Below the pieces are notes generated by a model, which made no database searches, was not told the origin of the DNA, and worked only from the letters and a program-made list of their open reading frames with translations. Of a stretch of DNA of 64,000 nucleotides, positions 48,067 to 56,987 are shown one piece after another. Position 1 is the first letter of the stretch; each line of letters opens with the position of its first letter. Both the position numbers and the translations under genes were made by a program. This stretch comes from Deltaproteobacteria bacterium (GTDB taxonomy: Bacteria > Myxococcota_A > Polyangia > Polyangiales > Ga0077539): contig JADJAE010000049.1 in the NCBI GenBank assembly GCA_016704445.1, positions 11,693-75,692 on the forward strand, in the 5' to 3' direction.

Positions 48067-49920
48067 TCAACGGTCGACAGCCTTTGCGCCGACCATGGCG
48101 TCGAGGTCGAGCACGTCGGCCCGCAGCGCCGCGTCGAGGGAGTCGATCGATTCGAGCGCCTCGCTGAGCTGCCGGATGAGCGCGTCGAGCTCGACCGCGA
48201 GCGTGCGCTCCTCCTGCGTGAGCTGCGACTCGATGTCGTGGAGCTGCGACTCCAGCGCGTCGCAGGCGGCCACCTGCTCGCGCAGCGTCTCCTCGCAGGC
48301 GGCCAGCTCCCACAGGATCGCGTCGGACGCCCCCATCGCCGCGGCACCCGGCACCGACTCGCGCCGCAGCTGCTCTCGCCGCCGCAGCAGCTCCGCGCGC
48401 CTCGAGGCCGAGTCGTCGCGCTCGCGCCCCTGCTGGGTCAGCGCCGCCGCCAGCGCGTCGACGGCGTTGCCGTGGTCGATGCGCAGCTCGCGCGCGCGGG
48501 CCTCGACCCCGAGGGCTCGCACCCGGTCGATCTCGAGCTGCGTCACGGCGACGTCCATGGCGGCGACCCGCGAGTGCATCGCGCCGAGGCGGGCCTTCAC
48601 CTCCGCGGGGTGGTCGCCCCAGAACACCGCCGCGAGGCGCGACGTCACCGAGTCGATGAAGTGCCGCCAGGTTCGAGGGCGCTCCACCGGGTCGACGCGC
48701 TCAGGCGCCGGGATGTCGAGCACGCCGCCGACCCCGGTGCCGCCTCGCGGGATGTTGAGCAGGTCGTTGGGCGAGCTCGCCCGCACCGGAATCGTCGGCG
48801 CCATGGGCATCGGAACGAGCGAGCTGCGCACCCGCGTGGGGCCCTCGTCGACGGCGTTGGCGTCGAGGCCGGGGATGTCGATCGTCGGCGTCCAGCCCAT
48901 CACCGCCGCGGGCTCCCTCGGCGGCGGCAGCGCGTCGAGCACCGGGTCGCCGGAGAGGTCGCGGCGCAGCGCGTCGATCTGCTCGATGAGCTCGAAGGCG
49001 TTCTGGAACCGTCGCTCGGGCTGCTTCTCCAGGCACCGCAGGACGAAGCGCTCGATGGGCTCGGGGATCGAGGGCAGCCGCGCCCTCGGCGGGATGGGCG
49101 CCTCCATCACGTGCTTGAGCATCAGCTCGCCGAGGTGCTCGACCTCGAAGGGCAGCGCGCCGGTGACCATCTCGTAGAGCACGACGCCCAGCGAGTAGAG
49201 GTCGGTGCGTGGCGTGAGGGCCCCGCCGGTCGCGTACTCCGGGGCGATGTACCCGGGCGTCCCGAAGACCTTGTTGGAGAGGGTGAGCGAGGGCTGGTCG
49301 AGGAGCTTCGCGATGCCGAAGTCGAGGAGCTTCACCTGGTCGCGCCGGTCGTCCCTCGGGATGAGCAGCACGTTGTCGGGCTTGAGGTCGCGGTGGATGA
49401 CATTCATCTGGTGCGCCCGGGCGAGGCCCGAGGCGATCTGCCGCGCGATGTCGAGCGACCGGCGGAGCGCGAGCGGCCCGCGCGTAATGGCCGCGAGGAG
49501 GCTCTCGCCCGGGACGTACTCCATCACCAGGTAGACGAGCCCCTCGGAGGTCTCGCCGTAGTCGGTGATGTCGATGACGTTCTCGTGCTGGATGCGATTG
49601 ACCGCGCGCGCCTCGCGCAGAAACCGATCACGGTGCACCGGGTCGCGGCTCAGGTCGGCACGGAGCACCTTCACCGCCGCGAGCCGGTCGATCATCAGGT
49701 GCCGCGCCAGGTACACGCTCGACATGCCCCCGCGGCCGAGGCGCGCGATGACCCGGTAGCGCCCCGCCAGCGTGGCGCCCACGAAGGGGTCGAGGACGTC
49801 GCTATAGAGCCAGCCGTCGCGCTCGCAGCGCAGCGACCCCGGGGGGAGCACATCGCCGCAGTTGGGACACCGTGCGCCACGCGGGGCCCGCGGGGCGGTC
49901 GCCAGGTCGCGAGAGATCAC
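48067..49920 (-). CDS. Ser/Thr kinase with N-terminal zinc ribbon and C-terminal coiled coil
   Basis: A 617-residue cytoplasmic kinase. The N-terminus has a zinc-ribbon-like pair, ARCPNCGDVLPPGSLRCERD. The kinase domain follows: glycine loop VIARLGRGGMSSVYLARHL, lysine in AAVKVLR, catalytic loop VIHRDLKPDNVLLI, magnesium loop LLDFGIAKLL, FGTPGYIAPEYATGG and DLYSLGVVLYEMVTGALPFE. The C-terminal 220 residues form a Pro-rich linker and long Glu/Arg/Leu coiled coils (DALAAALTQQGRERDDSAS, LRREQL type). No membrane helix. The GTG at 49920 overlaps the rhodanese stop (GTGA), showing translational coupling; longer upstream starts are possible. Confidence 0.9.
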   Translation of the reverse strand: MISRDLATAPRAPRGARCPNCGDVLPPGSLRCERDGWLYSDVLDPFVGATLAGRYRVIARLGRGGMSSVYLARHLMIDRLAAVKVLRADLSRDPVHRDRFLREARAVNRIQHENVIDITDYGETSEGLVYLVMEYVPGESLLAAITRGPLALRRSLDIARQIASGLARAHQMNVIHRDLKPDNVLLIPRDDRRDQVKLLDFGIAKLLDQPSLTLSNKVFGTPGYIAPEYATGGALTPRTDLYSLGVVLYEMVTGALPFEVEHLGELMLKHVMEAPIPPRARLPSIPEPIERFVLRCLEKQPERRFQNAFELIEQIDALRRDLSGDPVLDALPPPREPAAVMGWTPTIDIPGLDANAVDEGPTRVRSSLVPMPMAPTIPVRASSPNDLLNIPRGGTGVGGVLDIPAPERVDPVERPRTWRHFIDSVTSRLAAVFWGDHPAEVKARLGAMHSRVAAMDVAVTQLEIDRVRALGVEARARELRIDHGNAVDALAAALTQQGRERDDSASRRAELLRRREQLRRESVPGAAAMGASDAILWELAACEETLREQVAACDALESQLHDIESQLTQEERTLAVELDALIRQLSEALESIDSLDAALRADVLDLDAMVGAKAVDR

Positions 49921-50802
49921 CGCTCCATCGGGGCGTCGGGGTCGGCGGACCACTCGGCGAGCGAGCCGTCGTAGTTACGCACCGAGCCTACGCCCCGCGA
50001 GGCGAGGGCCACCGCCGCCATGGCGCTTCGCACGCCGCAGGTGCAGTAGGTGATGATCTCCCGGTTGGGGTCGATGCCCGCGTCGGCCAGCAGGCGCAGC
50101 ACCCGCGATGACGGCACCAGCCGGCCGCGCTCGTCGAGCAGGGTGCGCCAGTCGATGTGCCGCGCCCCCGGCGATGTGTCCGCCGCGCGCCTCGCCGTAG
50201 GGCGTCGCACCGCGGAACTCCAGCCCGCTGCGCACGTCGATGACCTGCGCCCGGACGGCGCCCAGGTCGGCCTTGCGAGCCACCAGGTCGTCGCGCCAGC
50301 GGGCGTCGAAGCGGCCCAGCGCGGCCCGGGCGTGGGAGGTCACCACCGGGCGTCCCGCGGATTTCCATGCGGTGAACCCGCCGTCGAGCAGGGCCACGTC
50401 AGGGTGCCCGAGGAGCGCGAGCATCCACGCCGCGTGACCCTCTTCGCCCCAGCCGCCCGCGCCGCTGCCGTAGACCAGCGTGGGTCTGCCGCCGTCGACC
50501 CCGAGGGCTGCGACCTGCTGTGCCAGCGCCCTCGGGTCGGCCTTGAGCCTGCCCCGCGCCGCGCCCTCTCCCGTGAAGGCCTGCCACGCGTACATCTGCG
50601 CGCCCGGCAGGTGTCCCTGCGCGAAGGACGCCGCGTCTCGCGCGTCGAGCACCGCCGCGCCGCGTTGAAGGATGGACGCCGCCCCGCGGACATCGACGAT
50701 GCGAATGGGCATCCGGACCGGTGGCACACCCGCGCCACCAGCTCCGGCGGAGAACAACGTCAGCGCCACGAACGTGAGCGGTGCGAGCCATCGCAGCAGC
50801 AT
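49917..50802 (-). CDS. two-domain rhodanese/sulfurtransferase (frameshifted near 50167)
   Basis: An exported thiosulfate or mercaptopyruvate sulfurtransferase-type protein. Leader: MLLRWLAPLTFVALTLFSAG. Domain 1 (VLDARDAASFAQGHLPGAQM, TLVYGSGAGGWGEEGHAAWM) lacks the active cysteine. Domain 2 starts AQVIDVRSGLEFRGATPYGE, and after RGGHIAG the frame breaks inside a run of five G. Removing one G restores ARHIDWRTLLDERGRLVP, GIDPNREIITYCTCGVRSA with the active cysteine, and a stop at 49917. Repaired length is 294 residues. Translation is coupled to the kinase gene (GTGA), which is unusual. Confidence 0.85.
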
Positions 50803-50877
50803 GATGAACGACTCTCGACCAGCGCCGGGAGGTCGTCAATCACGGCCGATCCGAAATGTTCTCGCGGTGTCGGAGAC

Positions 50878-51630
50878 TTAGTGTGCCGGGGCTGTGCCGG
50901 GAGAGCCGGTTGCGGTCAGATCGTCCACGACCTCGGGAGGAAGCCCCCCCTCGACTGTGCCTGGTTGTGCCTCGACGGGTGCGACCATCGCTCGGATTCG
51001 TTGCAGCAATGTCTCGCGCCCGGCGCCGGTCTCCCCCGAGAGCCCGAGCACCGGCACGCCGAGGTCACGCTGCGCGCTGGCGACGGCGGCGCTGGCCTCG
51101 TTGCGCGAGAGCTTGTCGATCTTGGTGAGCACCACGATGGGATCGCGGTGGATGAAGCGCAGCCAGTCGAGGAGCTGGATGTCGTCGGGCTGCGGGCCTC
51201 GCCTCACGTCGATGAGGACGATCACGGCGCGGAGCGACGCGCGGCGCGCCACGTACTCCTCCAGGTGCTTGCCCCAGGCGGCGCGCTCGCCCTTCGAGCG
51301 GTCGGCGAAGCCGTAGCCGGGGAGGTCGGCGATGTGAAGCTTCGTCCCGTCGCGGAGGCGCAGCTCGAAGAGCACCACACCGCGGGTGCACCCCGGGGTC
51401 TTGGAGGTGCGAGCGAGCGCGCGTCGCTGCGCGAGGCGGTTGAGCAGCGTGGACTTGCCGACGTTGCTGCGGCCAGCGAAGGCGATCTCGGGCTGCGTAG
51501 GGGAGGGCAGCATGTGTCCCGGCCGGGCCTCCGCGAGGTACGTCGCCTCGATGCAGTCCAGCGGCGAAGCGGCGGCCTTTGCAGCAGGGCGCGGGGCGGG
51601 GCGAACGTTTCCTCGATGCGGAGAAGCCAT
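50878..51630 (-). CDS. engB: ribosome biogenesis GTPase EngB/YsxC
   Basis: A 250-residue GTPase needed for 50S subunit assembly. G1 PEIAFAGRSNVGKSTLLNRL, G2 region KTPGCTRGVVLFE, G3 LHIADLPGYGFADRSKGERA, G4 VVLTKIDKLSRNE, and an SGETGAGRETLL segment near G5. The N-terminus is about 25 residues longer than usual, and the C-terminal tail (VEGGLPPEVVDDLTATG) is an extension. It diverges from the dynamin-like gene, with 65 bases between the starts. Confidence 0.93.
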   Translation of the reverse strand: MASPHRGNVRPAPRPAAKAAASPLDCIEATYLAEARPGHMLPSPTQPEIAFAGRSNVGKSTLLNRLAQRRALARTSKTPGCTRGVVLFELRLRDGTKLHIADLPGYGFADRSKGERAAWGKHLEEYVARRASLRAVIVLIDVRRGPQPDDIQLLDWLRFIHRDPIVVLTKIDKLSRNEASAAVASAQRDLGVPVLGLSGETGAGRETLLQRIRAMVAPVEAQPGTVEGGLPPEVVDDLTATGSPGTAPAH

Positions 51631-51695
51631 GCGCGGAGGAGATACACATCCGGCCGCCCGACGCTACCCGCGATCGTGCTAAGGCCTGTCGGGCG

Positions 51696-54257
51696 ATGGG
51701 CCTCGTCGACCGCTTCGAAAGGCTGCTCGACCGGATCATGCCGCCCCCCGAGGAGGCGGTACGGGCGCTGCGTCGGGGCGAAGGCCTGCTCGCCCACGGG
51801 GACGTCCGGGCCGCGCTCTCGCTCGCAGCAGAGGCCCACCGGGTGGCCCCGGGGTGGCTCGGCCCGATGGTCCTTCGGTCGGACGCGCTGGCGGCGGACG
51901 GTCAGCCGGGCGAGGCGCTGAGGGTGCTCGACGACGCGGCGCGCGACCGCGAGCTGCCCGCGGAGGTGCTGGGTCGCGTGGCGGCGCTGGCGGCGAGCGT
52001 GGGCGACGTGGCGCGCGCGCTGGAGGTCGAGCGGCGCACCCGAGGGCGCGTGGTGGTCGATCCGAAGGGGCTCGCGGGGCACTTCCTCCTGGCCGCCGAG
52101 CGCTTCGAGGCCGCGGGTGAGTCCGAGGCGGCGAGCCGCTTCGCGCGCGCGGCGACGATCCTCGACCCTGCGCGCTCGCCGGCCTGGCTGCTCCTCGCCC
52201 GGGCCGCGATGGCGGTGGAAGACCCTTCTCGGGCGCGCAGGCTGCTGGGCAGGGCGGTGCTCTCCATCGACCCGAGCGACGGCCCGACCAACCACGCCGC
52301 CGGATCCCTGGCGTGGCGCCTCGACGACCGGGCCCTGGCGGTGCGCTGCCTGAGGAGGGCCTGGGTGTGCGGCGAGGAGGGGGCCGCTCCGCTGCTGGTG
52401 GTGGCGCTGACCGCCGCCGATGACGCGGCGGCGATCGAGCGGGTCACCCGCGGACTCGAGCGCCCGCTGGCCCGGGTGGTGGCTGCGCTCGGGGTGCTCG
52501 CCCGGGGAGAAGTCCTCGGGGCGCGAGAGGCGGTCGGCGCGGAGGAGGTTCCGGAGGCGCTCTGGCGCTATGCCATCGAGCTGGCGGTGAAGAGCGACCT
52601 CGCGCTGGCGGTGCGCTGGGCCACCGAGGCGCCCGAGCGTCCGGGCAGCGCCGAGGTGCTCGCGCTCGCCTCGGCAGCGGAAGACCTCGAGCGGGGCGAG
52701 GTCGCAAGCGCCGCGGACAAGTTCTCGCTCCCGTTGTCCTCGGCGGTCACCCGGGCACGCGCCGCCGCGCTGATGGCCCGCTCCTTCGAGCTCGCCTGGG
52801 GGGCCTCGCTGGACGCCCTCCTCGCAGGGCTCGCGGGCTGGCTTCGCTCCAGGGCGCCCGCGGACGAGGCGCTCGCGGCGTCGCTCGACGCGCTGCGGCG
52901 CTCGCTCGACGAGCCGCTGCGGGTGGCGCTGCTCGGGGAGTTCAGCGCGGGGAAGAGCACCGTGGTGAACGCCTGGGTGGGCGCCGCCCTCTCGGCGGTC
53001 GGGGTGCTGCCGACCACCGCGCGGGTCTACTGGCTCCGGCAGGGCGAGGCCCGCGCCCGGGTGCTCGACGCCCGCGGAGGTCTGCGCGAGGGGCCGATCG
53101 GGGCGCTGCCCGAGGTGCTGCGGGCGATCGAGGCCGAGGGGCAGGCCGTCGCTCACGTGGAGCTGTTTCACCCGAGCGGGGCGCTGGCCCACCTGGAGCT
53201 GCTCGACACCCCGGGGAGCAACGCGACGGACGGCGTCGATCCGTCGATCACCCGCCACGCGCTCGAGCTGGCCGACGTCGCGCTGTGGGTCTTCGACGCC
53301 CGCCAGGCTGGCAAGCAGAGCGAGCTCGAGGCGCTCCGGGCGGTGCGCGCGGAGGGCGTCCCGGTGCTGGGGGCCATCAACAAGGCCGACGTCGTCGGCG
53401 CGGAGGGCGTGGCGGAGGTCGTGCGCTCGCTGCACGACGCGCTCGGCTCCGAGGCGCCCCTGCTCGGCTCCTTCAGCGCCCGCGAGGCGATGGCGGACCA
53501 CGGCGCGCCAGGGTGGGGAGAGTTCAGGGCCTCGGTGGGCGAGAGGATCATCGCGAGGCGAGACGCGTGGAAGCGGCTACGGGCGTCGGCGCGGCTGCGA
53601 GGGATGCTCTCCGAGGTGCGCCGAGCGAGGGAGGCGGAGGAGGCCCGGGAGGCGACCCGGCGCGGCGTAGAGGCGCAGCTCGTCGACGCCCTCGCGACGC
53701 TGCGAGAAGAGCTGGCGCGACGGGCGACGAGGGTGCGCCGGGAGGTGGCCGCGTCGCTGCGAGAGCAATGGACCTCCCTCCGGGGGAGGGAGTCTGCGCC
53801 CTCCGACGAGGTGCTGAACGACGTGGTCTCGGAGCTGGTGCATCGGTGCCTCCAGCGGGAGCGGGCCGAGCTGGCCGAGCTGCGCGCGGAGGTCGAGGCG
53901 CTGGCGGTGGCGGCCGGGGCGGTGCGGCCGGGGCTCGGGGCGGTGTTCACCGCGCCGGTCGACGGGGTGATCCGAGCGGCGGTGTCCGAGGGAGTACGAG
54001 ACGCGCTCGATCAGGCGCTGCGGCCTTCGGTGCTGGGGCAGTCGGCGGGCGCGGCGGCGCAGGGGCTCGACATCGGAGACCCGTGGCGCGAGGTGTCTGG
54101 AGCCCTGGACGCGACGCGGGCGCCAACGGACCTCCCGACCGTGATGTTCTCCGTGGCGCTCGACGCAGCGCTCGAATGCACGTCGCGTACTGCGGCCGCG
54201 CTCGCGGAGGTCCTGGGCGTCAAAGTTCCTGATGCAACCTCGGAGCCGAAGGACTAG
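51696..54257 (+). CDS. TPR-dynamin-like GTPase
   Basis: An 853-residue protein. Residues 1 to about 380 are helical repeats of TPR type (ALRRGEGLLAHGDVRAALSL, RSDALAADGQPGEALRVLDD, EDPSRARRLLGRAVLSIDP). From about residue 405 a dynamin-type G domain begins: G1 VALLGEFSAGKSTVVNAWVG, G2 VLPTTARVYWL, G3 LELLDTPGSNATDGV, G4 LGAINKADVVG. The last 250 residues are helical (MLSEVRRAREAEEAREATRR), as expected for the stalk. No transmembrane paddle is visible. Bacterial dynamin-like proteins remodel or protect membranes, including under phage attack; the TPR fusion suggests a protein partner. Beside engB but divergent from it. Confidence 0.85.
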   Translation: MGLVDRFERLLDRIMPPPEEAVRALRRGEGLLAHGDVRAALSLAAEAHRVAPGWLGPMVLRSDALAADGQPGEALRVLDDAARDRELPAEVLGRVAALAASVGDVARALEVERRTRGRVVVDPKGLAGHFLLAAERFEAAGESEAASRFARAATILDPARSPAWLLLARAAMAVEDPSRARRLLGRAVLSIDPSDGPTNHAAGSLAWRLDDRALAVRCLRRAWVCGEEGAAPLLVVALTAADDAAAIERVTRGLERPLARVVAALGVLARGEVLGAREAVGAEEVPEALWRYAIELAVKSDLALAVRWATEAPERPGSAEVLALASAAEDLERGEVASAADKFSLPLSSAVTRARAAALMARSFELAWGASLDALLAGLAGWLRSRAPADEALAASLDALRRSLDEPLRVALLGEFSAGKSTVVNAWVGAALSAVGVLPTTARVYWLRQGEARARVLDARGGLREGPIGALPEVLRAIEAEGQAVAHVELFHPSGALAHLELLDTPGSNATDGVDPSITRHALELADVALWVFDARQAGKQSELEALRAVRAEGVPVLGAINKADVVGAEGVAEVVRSLHDALGSEAPLLGSFSAREAMADHGAPGWGEFRASVGERIIARRDAWKRLRASARLRGMLSEVRRAREAEEAREATRRGVEAQLVDALATLREELARRATRVRREVAASLREQWTSLRGRESAPSDEVLNDVVSELVHRCLQRERAELAELRAEVEALAVAAGAVRPGLGAVFTAPVDGVIRAAVSEGVRDALDQALRPSVLGQSAGAAAQGLDIGDPWREVSGALDATRAPTDLPTVMFSVALDAALECTSRTAAALAEVLGVKVPDATSEPKD

Positions 54258-54333
54258 AGTCTGGGACGCCGCGCGGAGGTAGGAATCTTTTCAGAGCTTC
54301 GGTAGGCGGGATCGCGCAGAGGAGAGAAGGCGG

Positions 54334-55887
54334 ATGGAGATCAAGCTCGTTCAGGGATTGCAGCAGAAGCTGGTGATGACGCCGCAGCTTCAGATGGCAA
54401 TCAAGCTGCTGCAGCTCTCTCGCCTGGAGCTCATCGACGCGGTCCGCGAGGAGATGATGGGCAACCCCATCCTCGAGGACGGGGCCGACGGCAATGACCC
54501 CATCGAGCGCGCCGCGGAGGCCGCGGAGACCCCGACCATCGACCGCGTGGCCGCGCTCGACGACTCGCGGCTGCACCTCCCGACCAGCCAGGAAGACCGG
54601 GCGGCCATCTCCGAGACGACGCAGGAGGACTACTGGGAGAAGTTCCTCGACGCGTACGCCAACCAGGCGCCGCTGCCGACGACGTCGCGAGGGTCGAGCG
54701 AGGACATGCCCTCCCTCGAGGCGACGCTCACCCGCCGCACGACCCTCAGCGACCACCTCGAGCAGCAGATCAGGCTCTCGAACTTCCGCGAGAACGAGCT
54801 GAAGTTCGCGATGCTCATCGTGCACAACCTCGACGACAGCGGGTACCTCAACCTCAGCGGCATCGTGGTCGACGAGGACGTCGAGGGCGAGGCGCCGAAG
54901 ATCCGCGCCGCGGCGGAGACCGAGGCCGCGGGCCGGGCACTCACCATCGAAGACCTCGCCCGCGAGGTGGGCCTCGACCCGGAGGACGCCGAGGAGGTGC
55001 TCCGGCTGATCCAGAGCCTCGACCCGGTGGGCGTGGCCGCGCGCGACCTGCGGGAGTGCCTGCTCGTGCAGGCCGAGCACTTCGGCTACGACAGCGACAA
55101 CATCCTCTGGCAGGTCATCGACCGGCACCTGCCCAACGTCGAGCGCCGTAATTTCCAGGCCATCGCCCGCGACCTCCACTGTGAGCTCACGGACGTCTAC
55201 GAGGCCGCGAGGTTCATCAGCACCATGGAGCCGCGCCCGGGGCGCAACTTCACCTCCGAAGAGCCGTCGTACATCACCCCCGACGTCTATGTGCACAAGG
55301 TCGGCGACGACTACGTGGTCAGCACCAACGACGACGGCATGCCCAAGCTCAAGATCAACGAGCAGCAGGCCCGCTCGCTGATGAAAGACCCGAAGGCCCG
55401 CGAGTTCGTGCAGGGCAAGCTGGCCTCGGCCAAGTGGTTCGTGCGCTCGCTCGACCAGCGGCAGAAGACCATCGTCAAGGTCACCCAGAGCATCGTCGAG
55501 AAGCAGCACGACTTCTTCGAGAAGGGCATCGAGTTCCTGAAGCCGATGATCCTGCGCGACGTGGCCGACGCGGTGGGCATGCACGAGAGCACCATCTCCC
55601 GCGTCACCACCAACAAGTACGTGCACACCCCGCGGGGCATCTTCGAGCTCAAGTACTTCTTCAACAGCTCCATCCGCCGCATCGCGGAGGAGGACATCGC
55701 CAGCGAGAGCGTGAAGCAGGCGATCAAGAAGATCGTGGCGCAGGAAGACGCTCAGGCGCCGCTCTCCGACGAGCAGATCGTCAAGGAGCTGGTGCACCAG
55801 AAGATCGTGATCGCCCGTCGCACCGTCGCGAAGTACCGCGAAATGCTGGGCATCCTCTCCAGCGCCAAGCGCAAGCAGTATTACTGA
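54334..55887 (+). CDS. rpoN: RNA polymerase sigma-54 factor
   Basis: A 517-residue sigma factor for promoters activated by enhancer-binding proteins. Region I is LVQGLQQKLVMTPQLQMAIK and LLQLSRLELIDAVREEMMGN. The core-binding region contains LQSLDPVGVAARDLRECLLV and FISTMEPRPGRNF; DNA binding: VADAVGMHESTISRVTTNKY with GIFELKYFFNS, and the RpoN box ARRTVAKYRE near the C-terminus. GAGAGAAGG precedes ATG at 54334. It heads the conserved rpoN-hpf-ptsN neighbourhood. Confidence 0.96.
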   Translation: MEIKLVQGLQQKLVMTPQLQMAIKLLQLSRLELIDAVREEMMGNPILEDGADGNDPIERAAEAAETPTIDRVAALDDSRLHLPTSQEDRAAISETTQEDYWEKFLDAYANQAPLPTTSRGSSEDMPSLEATLTRRTTLSDHLEQQIRLSNFRENELKFAMLIVHNLDDSGYLNLSGIVVDEDVEGEAPKIRAAAETEAAGRALTIEDLAREVGLDPEDAEEVLRLIQSLDPVGVAARDLRECLLVQAEHFGYDSDNILWQVIDRHLPNVERRNFQAIARDLHCELTDVYEAARFISTMEPRPGRNFTSEEPSYITPDVYVHKVGDDYVVSTNDDGMPKLKINEQQARSLMKDPKAREFVQGKLASAKWFVRSLDQRQKTIVKVTQSIVEKQHDFFEKGIEFLKPMILRDVADAVGMHESTISRVTTNKYVHTPRGIFELKYFFNSSIRRIAEEDIASESVKQAIKKIVAQEDAQAPLSDEQIVKELVHQKIVIARRTVAKYREMLGILSSAKRKQYY

Positions 55888-55913
55888 CCGCACCGCCCGT
55901 TGAATTCCCGGCG

Positions 55914-55983
55914 ATGGGGTCTACCCACACCCCTCCAAAGGGAGTAGATCCCATACGTCGGCGGTTGCTCGCCCACGCCGACG
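55914..55983 (+). promoter_or_regulatory. two adjacent hairpins between rpoN and hpf
   Basis: Hairpin 1: ATGGGGTCTAC (55914-55924) pairs with GTAGATCCCAT (55944-55954), one G-T wobble, loop about 19 bases. Hairpin 2: CGTCGGCG (55956-55963) pairs perfectly with CGCCGACG (55976-55983). No T run follows either, so they are not clear terminators. They could stabilise the rpoN mRNA end, attenuate, or mark an operator for hpf. Confidence 0.5.
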
Positions 55984-56069
55984 AGAATGAGTTCTGGGGC
56001 TGAGCGTGGCGTTGGTTTGACGCAGGACCCGAAGGTGGTTCCGCGTGACTACCGCCGATGGAGGATGTG

Positions 56070-56417
56070 ATGGGCATTGCGATCACTTTCAGACACCTCT
56101 CGCCGAGCGACGCGCTCAAGGGGTACGTCCACGAAAAGCTCGAGCGCGTGCAGAAGTATCTGCGCCACCCGCTCGACGCGCACGTGACTCTTTTCACCGA
56201 GAAGCACCTGCACGTGGCCGAGGTCTCCCTCGCCTCCGAAGGCCGCCACTACCAGGCGCGGCACGACAGCGAGGACATGTACAAGTCCATCGACCTCATG
56301 ATCGACAAGGTGGAGCACCAGATCTCGCGCCACCACGACGCCTCCACCCGCAACAAGAAGGGCGGCGAGAACCTCCGCGCCACGCCCATCGCCGCCGAGC
56401 CCGACGACGCCGACTGA
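56070..56417 (+). CDS. hpf: ribosome hibernation promoting factor, short form
   Basis: A 115-residue protein that binds the 30S subunit and silences ribosomes under stress or starvation. Family marks: GIAITFRHLSPSDALKGYVH, EKLERVQKYLRHPLDAHVTL, HVAEVSLASEGRHYQARHDS, EDMYKSIDLMIDKVEHQI. It lacks the C-terminal dimerisation domain of long HPF. The ATG at 56070 has GGAGG six bases upstream; ATG at 56058 is in frame but has no such site. Confidence 0.93.
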   Translation: MGIAITFRHLSPSDALKGYVHEKLERVQKYLRHPLDAHVTLFTEKHLHVAEVSLASEGRHYQARHDSEDMYKSIDLMIDKVEHQISRHHDASTRNKKGGENLRATPIAAEPDDAD

Positions 56418-56429
56418 GCGCCTTCCGCC

Positions 56430-56450
56430 GGGGCCCTCTTCCAGGGCCCT
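56430..56450 (+). terminator. hairpin between hpf and ptsN
   Basis: GGGCCCT (56431-56437) and AGGGCCC (56443-56449) form a perfect seven-base-pair stem with loop CTTCC. No T run follows, so a rho-independent terminator is doubtful; it may act as a processing or attenuation element between hpf and ptsN. Confidence 0.4.
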
Positions 56451-56501
56451 CACACCGCCGCTTTACACTCCCGCCCTCCCAGAGTATCCCGCGCTCCCGT
56501 G

Positions 56502-56966
56502 ATGCGGTTCAGCGATCTACTCACCCCCGCGCGCATCTCGACGACCCTGCGGGTCTCGTCGAAAGACGAGGCCCTCGAGGCCCTCGGCCACCTGTTGATC
56601 CAGGACTCCGAGCTCTCCGACGCCTCGACGGTCATCCAGGTGCTGCGCGACCGGGAGAGCCTCGCCTCGACGGGCGTAGGCGACGAGGTGGCCATCCCCC
56701 ACGGGCGCCTGCCCAACCTCACGCAGATCATCGCGGCCATCGCCATCGCGCCCGACGGCGTCGACTTCGACTCCATCGACCGCCGGCCCGTCCGCATCTT
56801 CGTGGCCGTGCTCGCGCCCGACCGCGCCCCGGGCGACCACCTCCGGGTGCTGGCGCGGGTCTCCCGCCTCCTTCGAGACGCGAGGGTGCGCGCCGAGCTG
56901 ATCGCCGCCACCTCCCCCGATCAGGTCCTCTCGATCCTCCTGGCCGAAGAGGCCCAGCTCCGCTGA
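56502..56966 (+). CDS. ptsN: PTS IIA-like nitrogen regulatory protein PtsN
   Basis: A 154-residue EIIA domain of the nitrogen PTS. The phosphorylated histidine is in the motif EVAIPHGRLPNL (His67). Also MRFSDLLTPARISTTLRVSS at the start and FVAVLAPDRAPGDHLRVLAR, typical for PtsN. It receives phosphate from PtsO and regulates potassium uptake and sigma-54 related functions in other bacteria. An ATG at 56502 is preferred over a GTG one codon upstream. Downstream of hpf by 84 bases. Confidence 0.93.
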   Translation: MRFSDLLTPARISTTLRVSSKDEALEALGHLLIQDSELSDASTVIQVLRDRESLASTGVGDEVAIPHGRLPNLTQIIAAIAIAPDGVDFDSIDRRPVRIFVAVLAPDRAPGDHLRVLARVSRLLRDARVRAELIAATSPDQVLSILLAEEAQLR

Positions 56967-56987
56967 GATCGTGCTAACCCGTCGAGG

